64,000 nucleotides of DNA from contig NC_091116.1 of NCBI RefSeq assembly GCF_024713975.1, positions 4,922,463 to 4,986,462 of the forward strand. The letters run 5' to 3'. Positions 33,827-47,869 of this stretch are shown piece after piece. The notes beneath the pieces were generated by a model. It saw only the letters and a program-made list of their open reading frames with translations. It was not told the DNA's origin and ran no database searches. Each line of letters opens with the position of its first letter. The first letter of the stretch is position 1. Source of the DNA: Paralichthys olivaceus. Taxonomy: Eukaryota; Chordata; Actinopteri; Pleuronectiformes; Paralichthyidae. The translations under genes were made by a program, and so were the position numbers.

Positions 33827-36800
33827 ATGGACAACATGTCTCCACAGCAGCAGCAGCAGCAGCAGCAGGACAGCCTCAGGCGAGGGGGTGCAGGGCAGCA
33901 GGAAAACAAACGGGTATGTTTTTAAAATCCAGATTCTGGTAACACGTGTCTAATTTAAAATGTTAAGGAGAACCCTGAATAGACTCATTTACGCGCATCA
34001 GATTGTCTCCATCCATAGTTATTTCACCATCATGTGCCTGACATGGGGTCACACCCCCCACCCCCCATCACCAATTAGTTTAATAACTAATTAATCATCC
34101 GATGTCATTTTCAAAGCAAATAACGTAAATTCATTATAAGATTTTTTCAATCATGAAAAGAACAATTACCTGGTTTGTTGTAGATCTATAGTTATAGTTG
34201 ACTTGACTGTTGTGTGACTGACATTTGGCAAAATTATTGTGCAGTTTAGGTTCAAAAGGTTCAAAGGTTTTATTTGTCATCTGCAAACAGATACAGCGTA
34301 AATGTTGGCAATGAAAATCTTAAATCCCAGGCACCTCAAGCAGCTCAACATGTAATAGTGTCAGAAAAAATTATAAAATGAGAGTAACTAAAAATACAAA
34401 AATACCAATACACTAGTGCAAATAAACAAGAAAGTACAAATGTCATTAACTAGTGCAAAAAATAAAATAAACATTAAAAGGTGCCAATAAACATTATAAT
34501 AAAACATTATAAGGTGCTAAGGTGAAATATAAACATGTGCAGTCATGATTTAGCAGCAGTTATGGGGAGGTATGAACAGATATGAATTATTGCACTCATT
34601 TATTTTTATGTAGCTTAGAAATATGATGAATAGGAAGATGTAGCAGAATGAGAATTATTATAGACTAAATAAATATAGTTCTTTGTGTGTATGAATATTA
34701 TAATGTGTAAATGAATATGTTGCTATAAACAGATGTAGTGACTTTCACAGAGCTCAGGAGTTCAACAGTCTTATAGCCTGTGGGATAAAACTGTCCCTGA
34801 GTCTGGTGGTCCTGGTCCGGATGCTGCGGTACCGTCTGCCAGATGGCAGCAGACAGGAGAGTTTGTTGCTGGGGTGATGGGGGTCTTTTAATATCCTGTG
34901 AGCCCCCTTCCTACAACGCTGGGTGTAGAGGTCCTCCATGGATGATAGCTCCGTCCTGGTGATGTGCTGAGCAGTTTTCACCACCCTCTGTAGAGTCTTA
35001 CGGTTGAGGGCGGTGCAACTGCCGTACCAGGCCGTGATGCAGCCGGTCAGGATACTCTCGATGGTGCACCTGTAGAAGTTGCAGAGTATCCTGGAGTCCA
35101 TGTTGAACCTCCGCAGCCTGCGGAGGAAGAAGAGCCGCTGACGAGCTGTCTTTGTGATAACTCTGGTGTGATGGGTCCATGTCAGGTCCTCAGTGATGTG
35201 AACCCCGAGGAACCTGAAGCTGCTGACTCTCTCCACAGGAGTCCCATTGATGGTGATGGGGGCGTGTCCATCTCTCTGCTTCTTCCTGTAATCCATCTGA
35301 TATTCAACCTAATATCTATATGTGCAGCTTTTGCCTGTTATTGATTGATTGCTTAGTTCATCAGTGAGTCTGTGGCTGCAAGACGTCATGGTGATGTAAG
35401 AAAAGAGTCCTGCGGCTCTGTCCTTGATGATTGTTTATGTATGTTCTGAGTGTCCCTGCAGGGTTCTGACAATATGAGCAAACGCAGTGATCACTGGGGA
35501 TTTGCATATCCATATGAGAGTAAACCAAACAGCCTAGAAACCTTTAAAACAGCCCAGCTTCCTCTTAGCTGCTGTGTTGGGTCGCTAATATCAGAGCTGA
35601 TCTGGTGTTAGTCAACAGACCAGGAAAGTCATATTTCCACATTAGCTTATTATGTCGCAGTGTATTTTTAGGGCTGAAAGGTAACATTGTAATGTTGTGG
35701 CTGGAGTGTGAGGAATGTTTCACCACTGTGTGACACGACTAAATCAACGATAATAGTTGTGAAATGTCAGAAATGTGTGGACGTGCATGTCGGTGGTTCG
35801 GTGGAGGGGGTTTGATCTATTCTCACTGTGGACTCTTTTAGGTCTGTTTGCACTGAGCATGTTTTAAACTCCGCAGACAAACTGGTGACTGTGGTCGACC
35901 TACTGACGGAGAATGTGACAGAAAAACACACGTTTTCCAAGATATCTCTGCAAAGAGAGGGTCTGCAGGGACGACCTAATGTTTATACTTGTCAGAAAAT
36001 TATTGTTATATAAGAAGAAGTGTCAATGAATCAGAAAAAGTGTTAAAAGTGCTTTTTTCTGCATCTTTGCATCCTGACGCACAACAAACTGAAAATCTTA
36101 AAGCTCAGGTGGAGTAAATAATGGAATAAATGAACTACAGTGTGACCATACCACAGGATGAAATGAATGGTCAGTGATCCATGTGGGGAAATGAGAATCC
36201 AGCAAAGAAAAAGAGGATCTCTATTTGTCTCTAATACAAAATAAATATGCAGCAAAGATATTTTACTGGGTATCTGTGTGAGAGCAGTCAGAGAGAGATC
36301 GAACACTAATCTTCATGTTCCAACATTCCTGTGTTTAATGTCTCCTCTTTCAACCTGCTGCTGTGCTTGTCGTTTTTTGGTCGAGGCCACAGTCAGTCCC
36401 AGTGCTGTGATAAATGGATGGAACATTAAGGTGCCTATATGTAACAAGTGAGAAGAGTAAACATGATGTAAACATGGTGGGATTTGAGCCTTTACAGTTC
36501 TACAGAGCAGCGTGGCTGGAATGAAGCATGAATATTGATGATAGGAATCAAAAAAGCAAATTGTAAGTTGTTCCCATCAAGAAAAGATGAGTGTAATGAG
36601 TTTAGGTTGCCTTCAGTGTATATGCTCAGATTTTGATGAACTATGTTTTGTCTCTTTTAGCGGATGAAGTCTCAAAGTTACCGGCGTCAGTCAGCTCCGT
36701 CTCTGGTCCTCACCAAAGCTCTCACCAGGTCCAAGACCCTCTCCAGGTAACAGCTTTGGTTCAGTTTGTTGATTCAACCACTTTGCTTTTCTACGGGCTG

Positions 36801-39800
36801 GAGCCACCATGGAACCACGTCATTATGTCACAAACAACAGTCTCCTTATGAAACCACATTTAAATTCAATAGATCCAGATGTTTATTTGGGTCTGCACCA
36901 AATTGCACAGTCATGAGTATCAGGTTTCTAAATAAAGCTGGTATTTTTCATCAAGATCCATGAGTCATTCTCTAAGAAATATGTGAAAATGTTAAAAATC
37001 GCCCTATGTTGCATAATTGATAATTATCAATAATTATTATTAATCAAAGCTAATTAAAAGTGCAAGGTTCATAAAGCAGGATACAGTGTGTTTATGTAAA
37101 GCCGTTGTGTTAATGTTTATGACCAGTACGTGTATTAGTGTCACCACACAACTCGACAGGGTGAGTAGTTCAATTAAAAGATCCGCAGAAAAAGCCAGAC
37201 CTCATCCTGTTCTCTAACAAAGAGGTCACTGTGGTCAGGCCACACACACACACACCAACACAAACACGTTCACACGCCCCTGGCACAACCCTGACTGAGG
37301 TGTTGAATCCACTCGGATAGATAATCCACCTGTAACCAGACTTAACAGAGGATCAGCAGCTATTAATAGTATCTGTCGTAGAACATATGGAGAAGAAATA
37401 ACCTCGTTAAAAAGCTCCTGCGCAACGTGGAGCCCCCGAGTGAATATCACAAAGAAACAATGAGATTGGTTCAAGGTTTTGAATCCAGGAGAGGAATTCT
37501 GTCGAGCACAGATTCTCCTTGCTGCTTATTTCCTTTCTTTTCTCTAGAAATATTCAGACTTTTTTCTCATTAAATTGCGACCCCATTCTCGTAATATTAC
37601 ATTATTTTTGGAATGTCAGATTAGTTTTCCTTCAATATGACCCTAATAATCGTAAAATCAGCCTTGATGCACGTGAGAAGTCAAATGAAAAATAACATCT
37701 TTATGCCTTCTCTTTCAACATTTTAATAATTAAACACATTTATATTATCGATTCAGCTTCATGGGTAAAAAATACACCGATCAGCCACAACATTCAAACC
37801 CATGTACCTGTTTTAATGTTATGACCAAATGGTGTAAAGATTCAGTCGTAATGTTGCTGTGACTCTAACGTTCTGTAACTGACCTCACGCTGCCCTCTGC
37901 TCTCGATCTGACGGCCTCTGGCTCAACACAGTTTACATAACGAAGAGAAAATGAGAGGCTTTGATGTCTCATTCATCTCTATTGAATCCAATGTGGATCA
38001 TGCAAACTTAATGAACGTGCACAGCGTGTCAACATCAGGCCAGATCTTCAGAGACAGATAAAAGAGGCACATGTCATCCATCTAAGCAGCAGGGGATGAC
38101 CTATCTCACATCACCACGGAACATGTCTTCAGATAAACTGACACTGTCCGCCTCAAAACAACTTGCACCAATGAGTTAGCTGCTGCCCAGCATTACCACT
38201 CAGTCACGCTGTCAGTGTATTACACAAGAAGATGTCAGAGACATGAGCAGCAGTTTAAAGTGTTTAGATATTGAGGCATGTTTGCGTAACGCTGCAGGGC
38301 TTTGGAAGTTGGTTAATAGAAGTTAAGTCCACACTGAGAATGTCACTGTTCTGCTTGTTCCCCCTCTGCAGCGAATACTTTCTCCCTAACTCACCATCCT
38401 TCCTGGATAAAAAAAAACAAAAACAAGGTGTGGCAGTAAAACTTGGACATTTACAAAGTGGAGCGATCAATTCAGATTTTCTTGCTGTACTTAAAAATTA
38501 CATGTTGTGATTTTTCTTGCTGATGTGCTCCGTGTGTTGTGTTTCAGAGAGAGCTTCCTGCTTCCACTGTGTCCAGAGACGTGTCAATTGGTCCAGTTCT
38601 TCCTCGCAGCCTCTGATAGGTCCTTTCTTCTCCACGCACACGCTCAGTTGAAGACGGGGATGCAGACTCAGGACAGACACCTCTTCCTCTTTAATGACAT
38701 CCTGGTTATCGCCAAAGCAAAGTAAGCACAGGTTTAGGACATTTCTGGCTGCTTCTCGCTCCCATCACGGTCCAAGGTTAAAATGTGTGTTTATATGTCT
38801 CCACACCTTTTTGTCTCTTTACATTCCTAGGTCAGCCAACCACTTCAAGCAAAAGGCCCAGGTGCATGTGTGTGACATGTGGACGGCAGGCTGCATGGAC
38901 GAGGTGTGCGAGGGCAGCACGAACTCTGAGAGGAGCTTCGTCATTGGCTGGCCCACCTGCAACTGTGTCGCTACGTTTAGGTAACACACTCACACCAGAC
39001 ACACACGCGCACATAGCAAGGAAGCTGGAATGTGTTGATTATATAAAAACATGTTCATGTAAACATACCCAGCCTCTCTGATCAGTGTCATTCTTTGTAT
39101 ACTGTAACGCTGGTGTGTTTGTTTGATAGGACTGTGTTTAGAAGGTCTGAGACATTTTAATGCAACTCCAAGTGACACGTCAAAACCCAATCATCGTGTT
39201 TCTGTAAACTTTGATCCCGTTCACGCCGCGGAACGTCAGAGGCTGTAAAATGTGTTTATGTTTCAACAGTAAATATGTTGGTGACGCTGTACACCCGACC
39301 GTTAATGCCAAGAACAGAAAACAAACAGGATGAGGTAGACTGGGGCCAGAATCCAACATTTCTACAGGAATGAAATCAAAACTTCTCTTCAGATTTATTT
39401 TCTTAAAAATTGCAGAAGGCAGAACTAGCTTTAAGAACCTGTGACATTAAGTTCAAAGGCAGTGCAGTTGAATGTGGATTTGAAGAAGTAAAAGAAGATT
39501 ACATTTTTTTATATCACATAAAGAGTCTTTATCGTTATCAGATCGGTATCAATATAGAAAAATGGTTTTGGAACATTACCTCCTATGTAAAAGAAAAAAA
39601 AAGAAATCATGTCAAAGTTCAGCTGCAGAATCTTAGTGTAACATTACTTCTTTGTTTCACTATTTCTCCACTGCACTTCCACAAGAAAACACAAAGGGAT
39701 TTTTGCACCAAATCAACTAAATTAGCGAGACGTCCTATTTATTCTAGTTTACTTAGACCAACAAATCCTGTGGACTTTGCCCTCTATTACTTCCATCGCA

Positions 39801-42800
39801 ACTGTTTCAGGCCGAGATTTCACAATTACAGAAATGTGAGCCACCTTTCATGTCAGTGTTTAATAATAATAAATATGATGTGTCATCATGTATCATATGT
39901 ACACTGCTGTCAAAGCATGTGGAGAATTAATGAAAACCCATCAGAAACCACTAATAACTGAAAAATCAGGACACACACACGCACACACTATAATAATGTG
40001 ATATGTTTCAACTGTGTCCCTCAGCTCAGCAGAACAGAAGGACAGATGGCTCTCCCTCCTCAAAAGGTAAACTTTACCTTCACACAACATAAAGTGTGTG
40101 TTTGTGTGTATCTACGTATGTGTGTTAGATGGATGTCTCACAGTTGACTTTTCCTCTTTGCTTCCTCTGTAGTCGGATAAAAGAAGAGAAAGAGAAGGAG
40201 GAGCCTAAAACCATTCCAATGAGAGTGTACGGGAAGGGAATCAACTCCTTCGCTGTTGTAAGTTTACTCCGGTGTCTGTATCTGTCAGTAAATAGTCAGT
40301 GTGTGTTTGTTGTGCTACTCTCTCCACCTGATGATGTACGTCAGTAACTGCCGTGTGTGTCTCCTGCTTCCGTCACTAGACCAAGACGCTTCCTGTTAGC
40401 AACTCAGACTCAACCAATGAGGTGATCCGACTGGCTCTGCAGCAGTTCAGCATCATCGTGAGTGATAAAGACAAAATGAGAGAGTTTATAGTGGACCCTA
40501 CTGGTCTGGCTCAAAAATATAGATCTAGGAAAATTTGATCATTATTCCATTTAATTGATAGAAAATGAATCACATAAAAAAAAAAAAAAAATCCCAGCAC
40601 AAATATTTCAAATTTATTTAAAGTGAAAATGTGTTTATTTTATGTCATTGTAAACTGAAAAAAACTCACACTGGTATTTTATAGACTGAACAATTTTTTG
40701 AGTAACGATAAAATTGCTGCAAATAATTACACCAGCTGCACAATTTACATGTGATGCAAACCAGCAGCATGTGAACACTTTTTCTTTCATCCTGCATCTT
40801 GTGTCTTGTCTCTGACTCTGCGTCTTCTGCTTAGGGGAATGTGAAAGACTATCAGCTGTGGGTCATCTCTAAGAGGGACAACTCTCCCTATCCTCTAATA
40901 GGTGAGCAACACTTAAAAAACACACCCTGTTGTGAATGTATTGTTTCCTGGACGATCGGTGATTCTGTTTTTCCTCATCAGCACAGAGGCAAGATGTGTC
41001 TTTTAAACACACTGGTACCATTCACTCTCAGAAACCACAGTTAGCTGGCAACGAGGGCTCACTTGTGTGCCCTGATTAACGGTGCAATGTTTTGGCGCTG
41101 TGGTAGTTGTTATATGGCAACTATATCAAGCCTCCAGGGATCGATACAGTTCAATCCTGTGTCCCAGGTCATGAGTTTCCATTCAGCGTTCAGATGAGTC
41201 ACGTGAGACACACGACATCTCAAGGAGGCAGGGACACTGCGACACCAACTGCGGACAGACAGAGGGCGCTGCAGGTGAGCAAGCAGTGCCAGTTCATCCT
41301 GAGGCCCCGACCCACGGAAATGCTGCAGCAAGTATCTGCAGGTGAGACCATCAACTGGGAATTTACTCTGTTACACATAACAGGGCTTTACTCTGTTGAG
41401 TGTATATGATGGTTGTTGTAATTTAAAAAGAAATTTGAAAGATGTTTACTCATGCCTTCTGGGAAACTGCGTTGTCTTTCCAGACTTAATTCAGAAGCCG
41501 TTTAAAAGGAGGCGGTCCTTCATCACCTGGGCGTTCTGGCGAGGCTCCTCCTCACACCTGAATGAGCTGTCACTTGCAGGAGCGCCCCGTGGCTTCCTGT
41601 TCGGACAGCCTCTCAGCTCAGTTTGTATAGAGGACGCTCTGCCAAAGCCGGTCATGGTGAGTGAGTACACTGAGAATTCAGACAAAGTAACAATATGCAA
41701 CTTTAACTGAGCAACTACATGAAAACCACTTCATCGCTCGGAGCCCAGAATTAACCATCACATGACACTGCAGAGGGCGCTGTTGCTCAGTAAAAGTTAC
41801 ATAATGTTATTTTAATTTGTCTTCCCTTTAATGATGGATAACTTAACACTGAGTTAGAAAATGTTTTAGACAAATACAAGCATCAGCGATGCAGTGGTGG
41901 AGATATGGAGGAAGATGACCCCTCACTTTCTCTGTCCTCTCTCATCAGGACATGTTGGTGTTCCTGTACCACGAGGGTTCGTGGACGCGGGGAATCTTCC
42001 GGCGGCCGGCGGGGGCTCGGGCCGTCAGGGAGCTGCGGGACTCTCTGGACGCCGGAGAGTTTCAACTTCCTCTGACACGCGACCATGTCTTCATCATAGC
42101 CGGAGTCTTTAAGGTCGAGGACTGTTGTTTAGTTTGAAAACTGTGTGTGTGACTTTGTGCATGCATCACCGTTTGCCACCTTATTAACCCACATCTATAA
42201 GCACAAAATTAATCTGCTCTATCCTGCTCAGCCTCAGAGTGACATGATATACAGTTAAATTAGCAGGACAAGCTGTCCACAGCAGAGCAGCCTACATGTT
42301 GTTAGTGTAATCTGGATTATAATCTCTTATTATCTGGAGGGATAACACAGAGATGTTGTGTACAAGCGCTTAAACTATGTTACGCCTGTACGCAGCAATT
42401 ATTCACATTTGTCTGATTCCATTTTAATGGCCAAAAATGCAAGTTGACTGAAGATCTCTAATGGAGGAATCCACAATAATTTGCAGGATAGTTTTTATTC
42501 TGTATTTCATTTATTTTAATGATGCTCTGCTGCGTGGATGCTTTCAGGATTTCCTGCGCAGCATCCCGGGCAGCATGCTGTGTTCTGAACTACATGAAGA
42601 ATGGCTGGATGTTCTGGAGGAAGAGGAGGAGGAGGAAGAACAGGTGCAGGACATACAGAGGTAACATCTACACGCTCTGTCCTGTTACTCTACTCGACTC
42701 CTCACGTTACTCTAACTACTTAATCCATCATCCTGCAGGATGATTTTTCGCCTGCCCAAAGGAAACGCCCTGCTGCTACGCCACCTGTTGGCCATGCTGC

Positions 42801-45800
42801 ATGGCATCCAGGGGAACGCACACGAGAACCAAATGACAAGTTTCAACTTATCGGTGTGCATTGCTCCCAGCATGCTTTGGCCTCCCGGAGCACCTTGCAG
42901 CCCTGAGGTGGAAGGAGAGGGAGCTAAGAAGGTGAGATATTATGGCTGGTGCAGTTTTGAAAGATGATTTTGTTTTAATAGATCTAAATTGTGAAAAACA
43001 CAAATCTTCTCAAATTATTTATCAGCTCTTAAGCTCATTCATCAAAACAGAAACCTCACCACAGCTTCAGGCTCATGTTTCAGTCGACTAGAATTTGCTG
43101 ATTGGATATTAAGCTCTAATGTACTGAGTTTACAGATGAGGAGCAAACATTTTTCACAAACTGCAAAAATATTTGAGTCAAGTCAAGTTTTTTAAGGGTG
43201 GAATATCACAAATACACTGTGGAATTTGACCCAGACCTCAATAGATTTGGCCACTTCTCCTGATGCCCGGGATTATTATGTTGAAACACGGCAAAATAAA
43301 TCTGTCTAAGCGTCTCACAGCTCAGCAACAAAGAGGCATTTGTTACTTTGGTTGCCAAAGTTGCCATCCCGAGAAACGAGTTACACAAGATAACCAAAAT
43401 TGTGAAGCAAAATTGTTTTCCTCCTCCTCCATGTTTGTTCCAGAATGAAGGAAGCATTGTAACAAAGCTGCTCAGAAATGAAGGGCAGGAGATTCCTACC
43501 AGCCTTGAAAAAATGCTAAAACAACCTTTTCACATTTTACACAGTTTCACCAGGCTTCTCCTCTTATCCTCTTCTCGTATGCTGCAGGTTTGTGAACTGG
43601 TGAAGTTCATGATCGAACACTGTCAGCAGATCCTAGGAGAGGACCCCAGCTCTCTGTTTGGAGGGCTGCCACAAAAGCTCAACACTGACGAGCTGGGATC
43701 AGGTACAGAAATGATGGAGATACAGAGATGTAAAGTCACAGTGAAATTAGTCCATACAAATGAGTCCAACATTCTTCTTGCCAGATAAATAAAAAATAAA
43801 GATTTTTTTTTTCCGTCTCAATATAAATAAATAATAGAATGAGAATAGTGTCTTTATTATTTCATGGTTTCTTGAAATGTTTAAAATTCCACACAAATCT
43901 AAAGAGAGCAGAAAGCTGTTTCCCTCTGTCTCATTCATGTCCTCTTGCTTGATTCTTCCTTCGTTCTCTGGACTATCAGAGTCCTGGAAGTACCCTCTGA
44001 CTGACTCGTCCTACGACAGTCTCGAGAACGAGTTGGACAACAGCAGCGGAGGGTCGCCTGGTCTCTGCAGCCGACGGCAGCTTCGATCCAAACCTCTTCA
44101 AGGCAGCCTGGACTCCATCCTCACGTTTAGCGACTACGACCAAGACACAGACCCAGATACACACCACACACAAACAGACAGTCCACTTGGTCTGAAGCTA
44201 AACCCACTGCGGAGATCCAGAGGACGGACACAGGACCCAGACCTGTCCAGCCCCAGCCAGGACTCACCGACCCTGGACACCTCCTCCACCCTGGACTCCC
44301 TGTCCCTGGATGGACGGCACAGACAGAGGCGGCGCTCTGAACCGGCAATCGCATACATGACCAAGTTCAGACCGTGTCTCACAGGGAGTACAGACGGTCT
44401 CACTGGTGAGGATGAGGAAGATGAAGAAAAGCCTTTACAGAAGCCAAGCATTCACACACTCACTCACACACACTCTGGAGGTCAGAGCAGGAGAGCTGGA
44501 GGCGAGCTAAACCTTCATGGTGGAGCTCTGGGAGCCAGCTCCTCCAGCCTCTCCTCTACCGCCACCTCCCCTGCACCCACACGCTCCTCCCTGGATTCCC
44601 TTGACTCCCTAAGCAGTGACCACATCTGCACAGCCATACGGGGGCTTCACCTGTCCAAAACACGCCTGCCCTCCATTGATACCTCTGCATCAATTTCCAC
44701 CGCTGTGACGTCTACAACTAGCATCGGCTCCGTTCTGACCTCAAATGGATCTCCAGAGCTGGAAACAATTCCCAAAGGCTCCCCACCCAGAGAACCACTC
44801 AACTGGGGGACTTTAAGAGGTTGCAGGGGCCTCCATCCAAATTCCTGGCTGAGGAAAGATCGGAGAATGTCACTGACCCAACAAGACAACTTAGAGAAAG
44901 ACGACGAGGACAAGACTGGGGTAAGTTAAATCTTATTATGACTTGAGTCGTGATAGCTCCAGCTCAATTTAAAGGCCATGAGATGCAGCTTAGATTATTT
45001 TATACCACATAATGTCCTATATTTATTGTATGTGCTTATACAAACAGGAAGGATCCATCGATATGTCGCTCACACTTGGCAAACTCGTCCCAGAAAAAGG
45101 AAAAGCATGTGAGAAGGCAGGAGGAAAAGTCGTCTCCAGCAGTCAACAGAAGCCAAAAGTGTCCTGCAAAGATACCAGAGGAGGGGGCCATGTTAAACAG
45201 GACACATCCAGCCCCCCAAGTCACCACCGCTCAACAGGGAGCCTCTACTTCCCTAAATCTCCCTTATGCCATAGCTCAGACTCCAGGCAGCTCAGCACCA
45301 GCCATGCCTCTACAGCAGGTGACATCTCCATCCAGAGGTGTGCAGCTGAACATGACGTGAGCGAGCTGAAGCAGCCGTCACCATCTTTATTTTACAAGCA
45401 CGGCCCTGCATCTCTGTCCCTGTTTAAGCGACACAAGACTCACTCTGTAAAGGGTGAGTGTAACACCAGGCTCCATCACCGCCGGGGGTCAGAGCCTGGA
45501 CGGCAGGTGGTGGAGCAAGCCTCCACCCTCGGCCGGGCGAGGCTGCCCAGCGACCCAGGACTGAAGGTGTCTGAGGTGGATTCGCAGGGTGAGACGTCTG
45601 AGGCCCGTTTCTGTCTCTCGCCCTGTGCCACCAAAACGGTGAGGGAGTACTTCTCCTCGCACCGGCGCAGCAACCCCCAGAGCAGCCAGCAGGTGGCGCT
45701 CGCACTGGTCGAGAGTCGCAGGGAGTGGCTGAAGAGATGCAACGACCCCACAGCAGAGCCAGATTTCGACCAGCTACTCTTTGCCGAAGAATCCTACGTC

Positions 45801-45803
45801 TGA
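33827..45803 (+). CDS. arhgap20: ARHGAP20-type Rho GTPase-activating protein (PH, RA, RhoGAP)
   Basis: Sixteen coding exons join in frame to 1132 residues (human ARHGAP20 about 1190): 33827-33913, 36661-36746, 38548-38721, 38831-38980, 40025-40066, 40173-40257, 40380-40457, 40835-40901, 41168-41341, 41484-41656, 41949-42113, 42548-42660, 42739-42931, 43588-43702, 43980-44920, 45048-45803. The N-terminus has eight glutamines (CAG run). PH is at about 62-178 (HLFLFNDILVIAK, DRWLSLL), Ras-association at about 190-310, RhoGAP at about 352-560 with the catalytic arginine finger in TRGIFRR (R390) and KDFLRSIPGSML. The C-terminal half is serine-rich and disordered. The enzyme switches Rho-family GTPases off, with the RA domain linking it to Rap1 in mammals. 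Convergent fdx1 next door repeats the human FDX1-ARHGAP20 arrangement. Confidence 0.9.
33845..33870 (+). repeat. CAG run coding for polyglutamine
   Basis: About eight CAG codons in exon 1 of arhgap20, after MDNMSP. Replication slippage would change protein length here. Confidence 0.9.
34245..35296 (-). mobile_element. Non-LTR retrotransposon, 3' part (reverse-transcriptase C-terminal region and 3' tail)
   Basis: Reading from 35296 to 34754 on the minus strand, a 180-residue ORF contains VSSFRFLGVHITEDLTW, FFLRRLRRF, FYRCTIESILTGCITAWYGS and LLPSGRRYR. This is the typical end of the RT polyprotein of fish CR1/L2/Rex1-type LINEs. It is followed by about 500 bases of 3' UTR ending with AATAAA and tandem CCTTTGAA near 34250. 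It is truncated at the 5' end, so it is a dead copy, antisense in arhgap20 intron 1. Confidence 0.85.
36747..38547 (+). other. arhgap20 intron 2
   Basis: No exon, RNA gene or clear mobile element seen; only a short CA tract near 37240-37260. Confidence 0.5.
38981..40024 (+). other. arhgap20 intron 4
   Basis: Holds a 183-codon open frame (39410-39961) with no recognisable domain and AT-rich composition; treated as chance. Confidence 0.5.
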
Positions 45804-47554
45804 TTTAATCCTAGACCGTATTTAAAGATGGACGACAATACTGCTCCATTAAAGTGAAGCCGAAGCGTCTTGATTGGCTGACTGCAGTATATGTCATAAT
45901 CCCCGCATCCTTCATGTTAGAAAAAGTAGTTCTTATCATATTGGCGTTTTGCTCTTTTTTATGTTAAGTTTGGTTCTGATTAATTATTCAATGGTGTAAA
46001 ATCGGGGTGAAACGTCCTGATTGACAGCTGAGACTGACTCACGATTGGTCATGTGCATGTATTGATGGGACCTCGCTACCACGACTCCACCCCCCCATAC
46101 AGGATAGCAGGGTTCGTATCCAGACTATATAGGCTTCACTTCTGGATAGTGGAGGAAAGTTGAGACATGTCGTCCATCTTTATAAACAGTCTGTGGATTA
46201 AACCTGGAGTGAAATTGGATCAAGTAAAAATACAACATAAGATGCTTTACTGCAGTATAATGATGACGTCTTTGCTATTTTCAAATACAGAATCATACAG
46301 CTGCTTTTAAAACACTCATACTCAACCCTTTCTAGTTTCAGTACAATCCAGAGTTAATAAGCTTTTCAGTTAACTATGGTTCAACTCGCAAGCTTAAAGA
46401 CAACAACTTCATTAGAGGCTAAAACACAGGTTTTTAAGGCCCTTAGGCTTGAACAACATAATGAGGTGGTTGCCCATACTTTAAATTTGAATATGTCAAT
46501 ATGTTTTACCTAAGTCTATAACAGTAACTCTCTCCCTGTTTGCTGAGGAAAAACAAAAAGGTACATCTATAACTTTATTTTATCTTAAAAAGTAAAGGAT
46601 TTTGCTCAGTGCAGACTTTAGGCTTTCAAACGCTGACAATGGAATTAAATGTTGTAGCACAACAGTTGCATGTGTACTATACAGTATTAGGGCCACTAAA
46701 AGGGAAAAGTAATGGGAATAATAATGAGAATTCAATGGAAATATTATATAAATTAAGTTAAGATATTAAAGTGACTGTTTTCTCATCATATTAGGATCAT
46801 ATTCTTTATTTTTGTAATATGACCTTAGTCTCAAAATCTCTGAATATTTCCTTCGATATGGCCCTAATCCTCTGTTGTACATTTGAACATAACTGAAGTT
46901 ATGGTATATAATTATACATCTTTTAATATCACTTGTAGAATAAATGTAGCCTGGGTAAGGCGGATGTGCACAGAACTTTTTCAGAGTATATTTATTCATT
47001 TCATAATAAAAGAACAACTAGGATAACAGCTTCAAGGATCTATACATGTATGTTTCACTTTCACACAAGTGGAGTTTTAGGTTAAGTTTGAGAGATTATT
47101 CACCATTTAAACTTTTTATAAGAATTCTTAGAAATCTACTTTATTACTATTCGTGTTGCTATTTGCCAAATGTTGCATCATCAGCAGTAAGCGGACTCGT
47201 CTAGAAGCCGCCGAAGTTTGCTATATGTGCTTGCTCATCAGGTGTGAGGTTTTTAAACTCTGAGTCTTTTCTACTCAAACGTTTCAGATGCTTCTCATTA
47301 TTATCACTAATACATACAGGCTTGTTGCAGATATTTTTTGTATCTTTTTCTGTCTGTTGCCAACAATGTTGTTTTCACATTTTCAAGTTGTTTTATCAAA
47401 GCTATATATTTTAAGCAGCTTAAATGTTCATTTCAATATGCCTAAAGGTCTTTGCTTTATGTTGTTGAAGCCTCTGTACAGTAATTGTTTTCCTATGTTT
47501 GTACTCAGACTTGCGTACGTTTAAATGCCTATAAACTCTGCTTTTGCAAATAAA
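45804..47554 (+). other. arhgap20: Probable arhgap20 3' UTR
   Basis: No coding frame. An AATAAA signal at 47549-47554 is a plausible end. The first 400 bases are occupied by the inverted-terminal element at 45812-46197. Confidence 0.55.
45812..46197. mobile_element. MITE-like element with inverted ends, copy 1
   Basis: Left end CTAGACCGTATTTAAAGATG, then GACGACA; right end TGTCGTCCATCTTTATAAAC, then AGTCTGTGG, the near reverse complement. It shares GGCTTCAyTTCTGGATAGTG with copy 2 at 48446-48641. Confidence 0.7.
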
Positions 47555-47869
47555 GTTTGCTTGTTTCTGAGCAGGATTGATTAATCTCTGGTGTTTATCA
47601 GGACTGGTAGACTGATACAATAATGTTTTTTCACATTCTTTAACATTGAAAGAATTCAGAGAATAATTCATGGATCTTGATAAAAAAAAAAAATTGAAAA
47701 AATGAAATTAAGTGTGGGGACTGTAGGGCCTTGGCATGTGCCATTCTAGTTCTTCTAACTGGAAGCAGAAAACAGACAATTTAAAAAGACAATGAGATGA
47801 TTTACTAAGATAATTTTCTCTTCAAACTCCATATTTGACATATACAAAGTGACAGCTCAACATGCCTTC

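Noticed and set aside
39410-39961. 183-codon plus-strand ORF
   Set aside because: Lies wholly in an arhgap20 intron, AT-rich, no domain, begins without context and no splice support.
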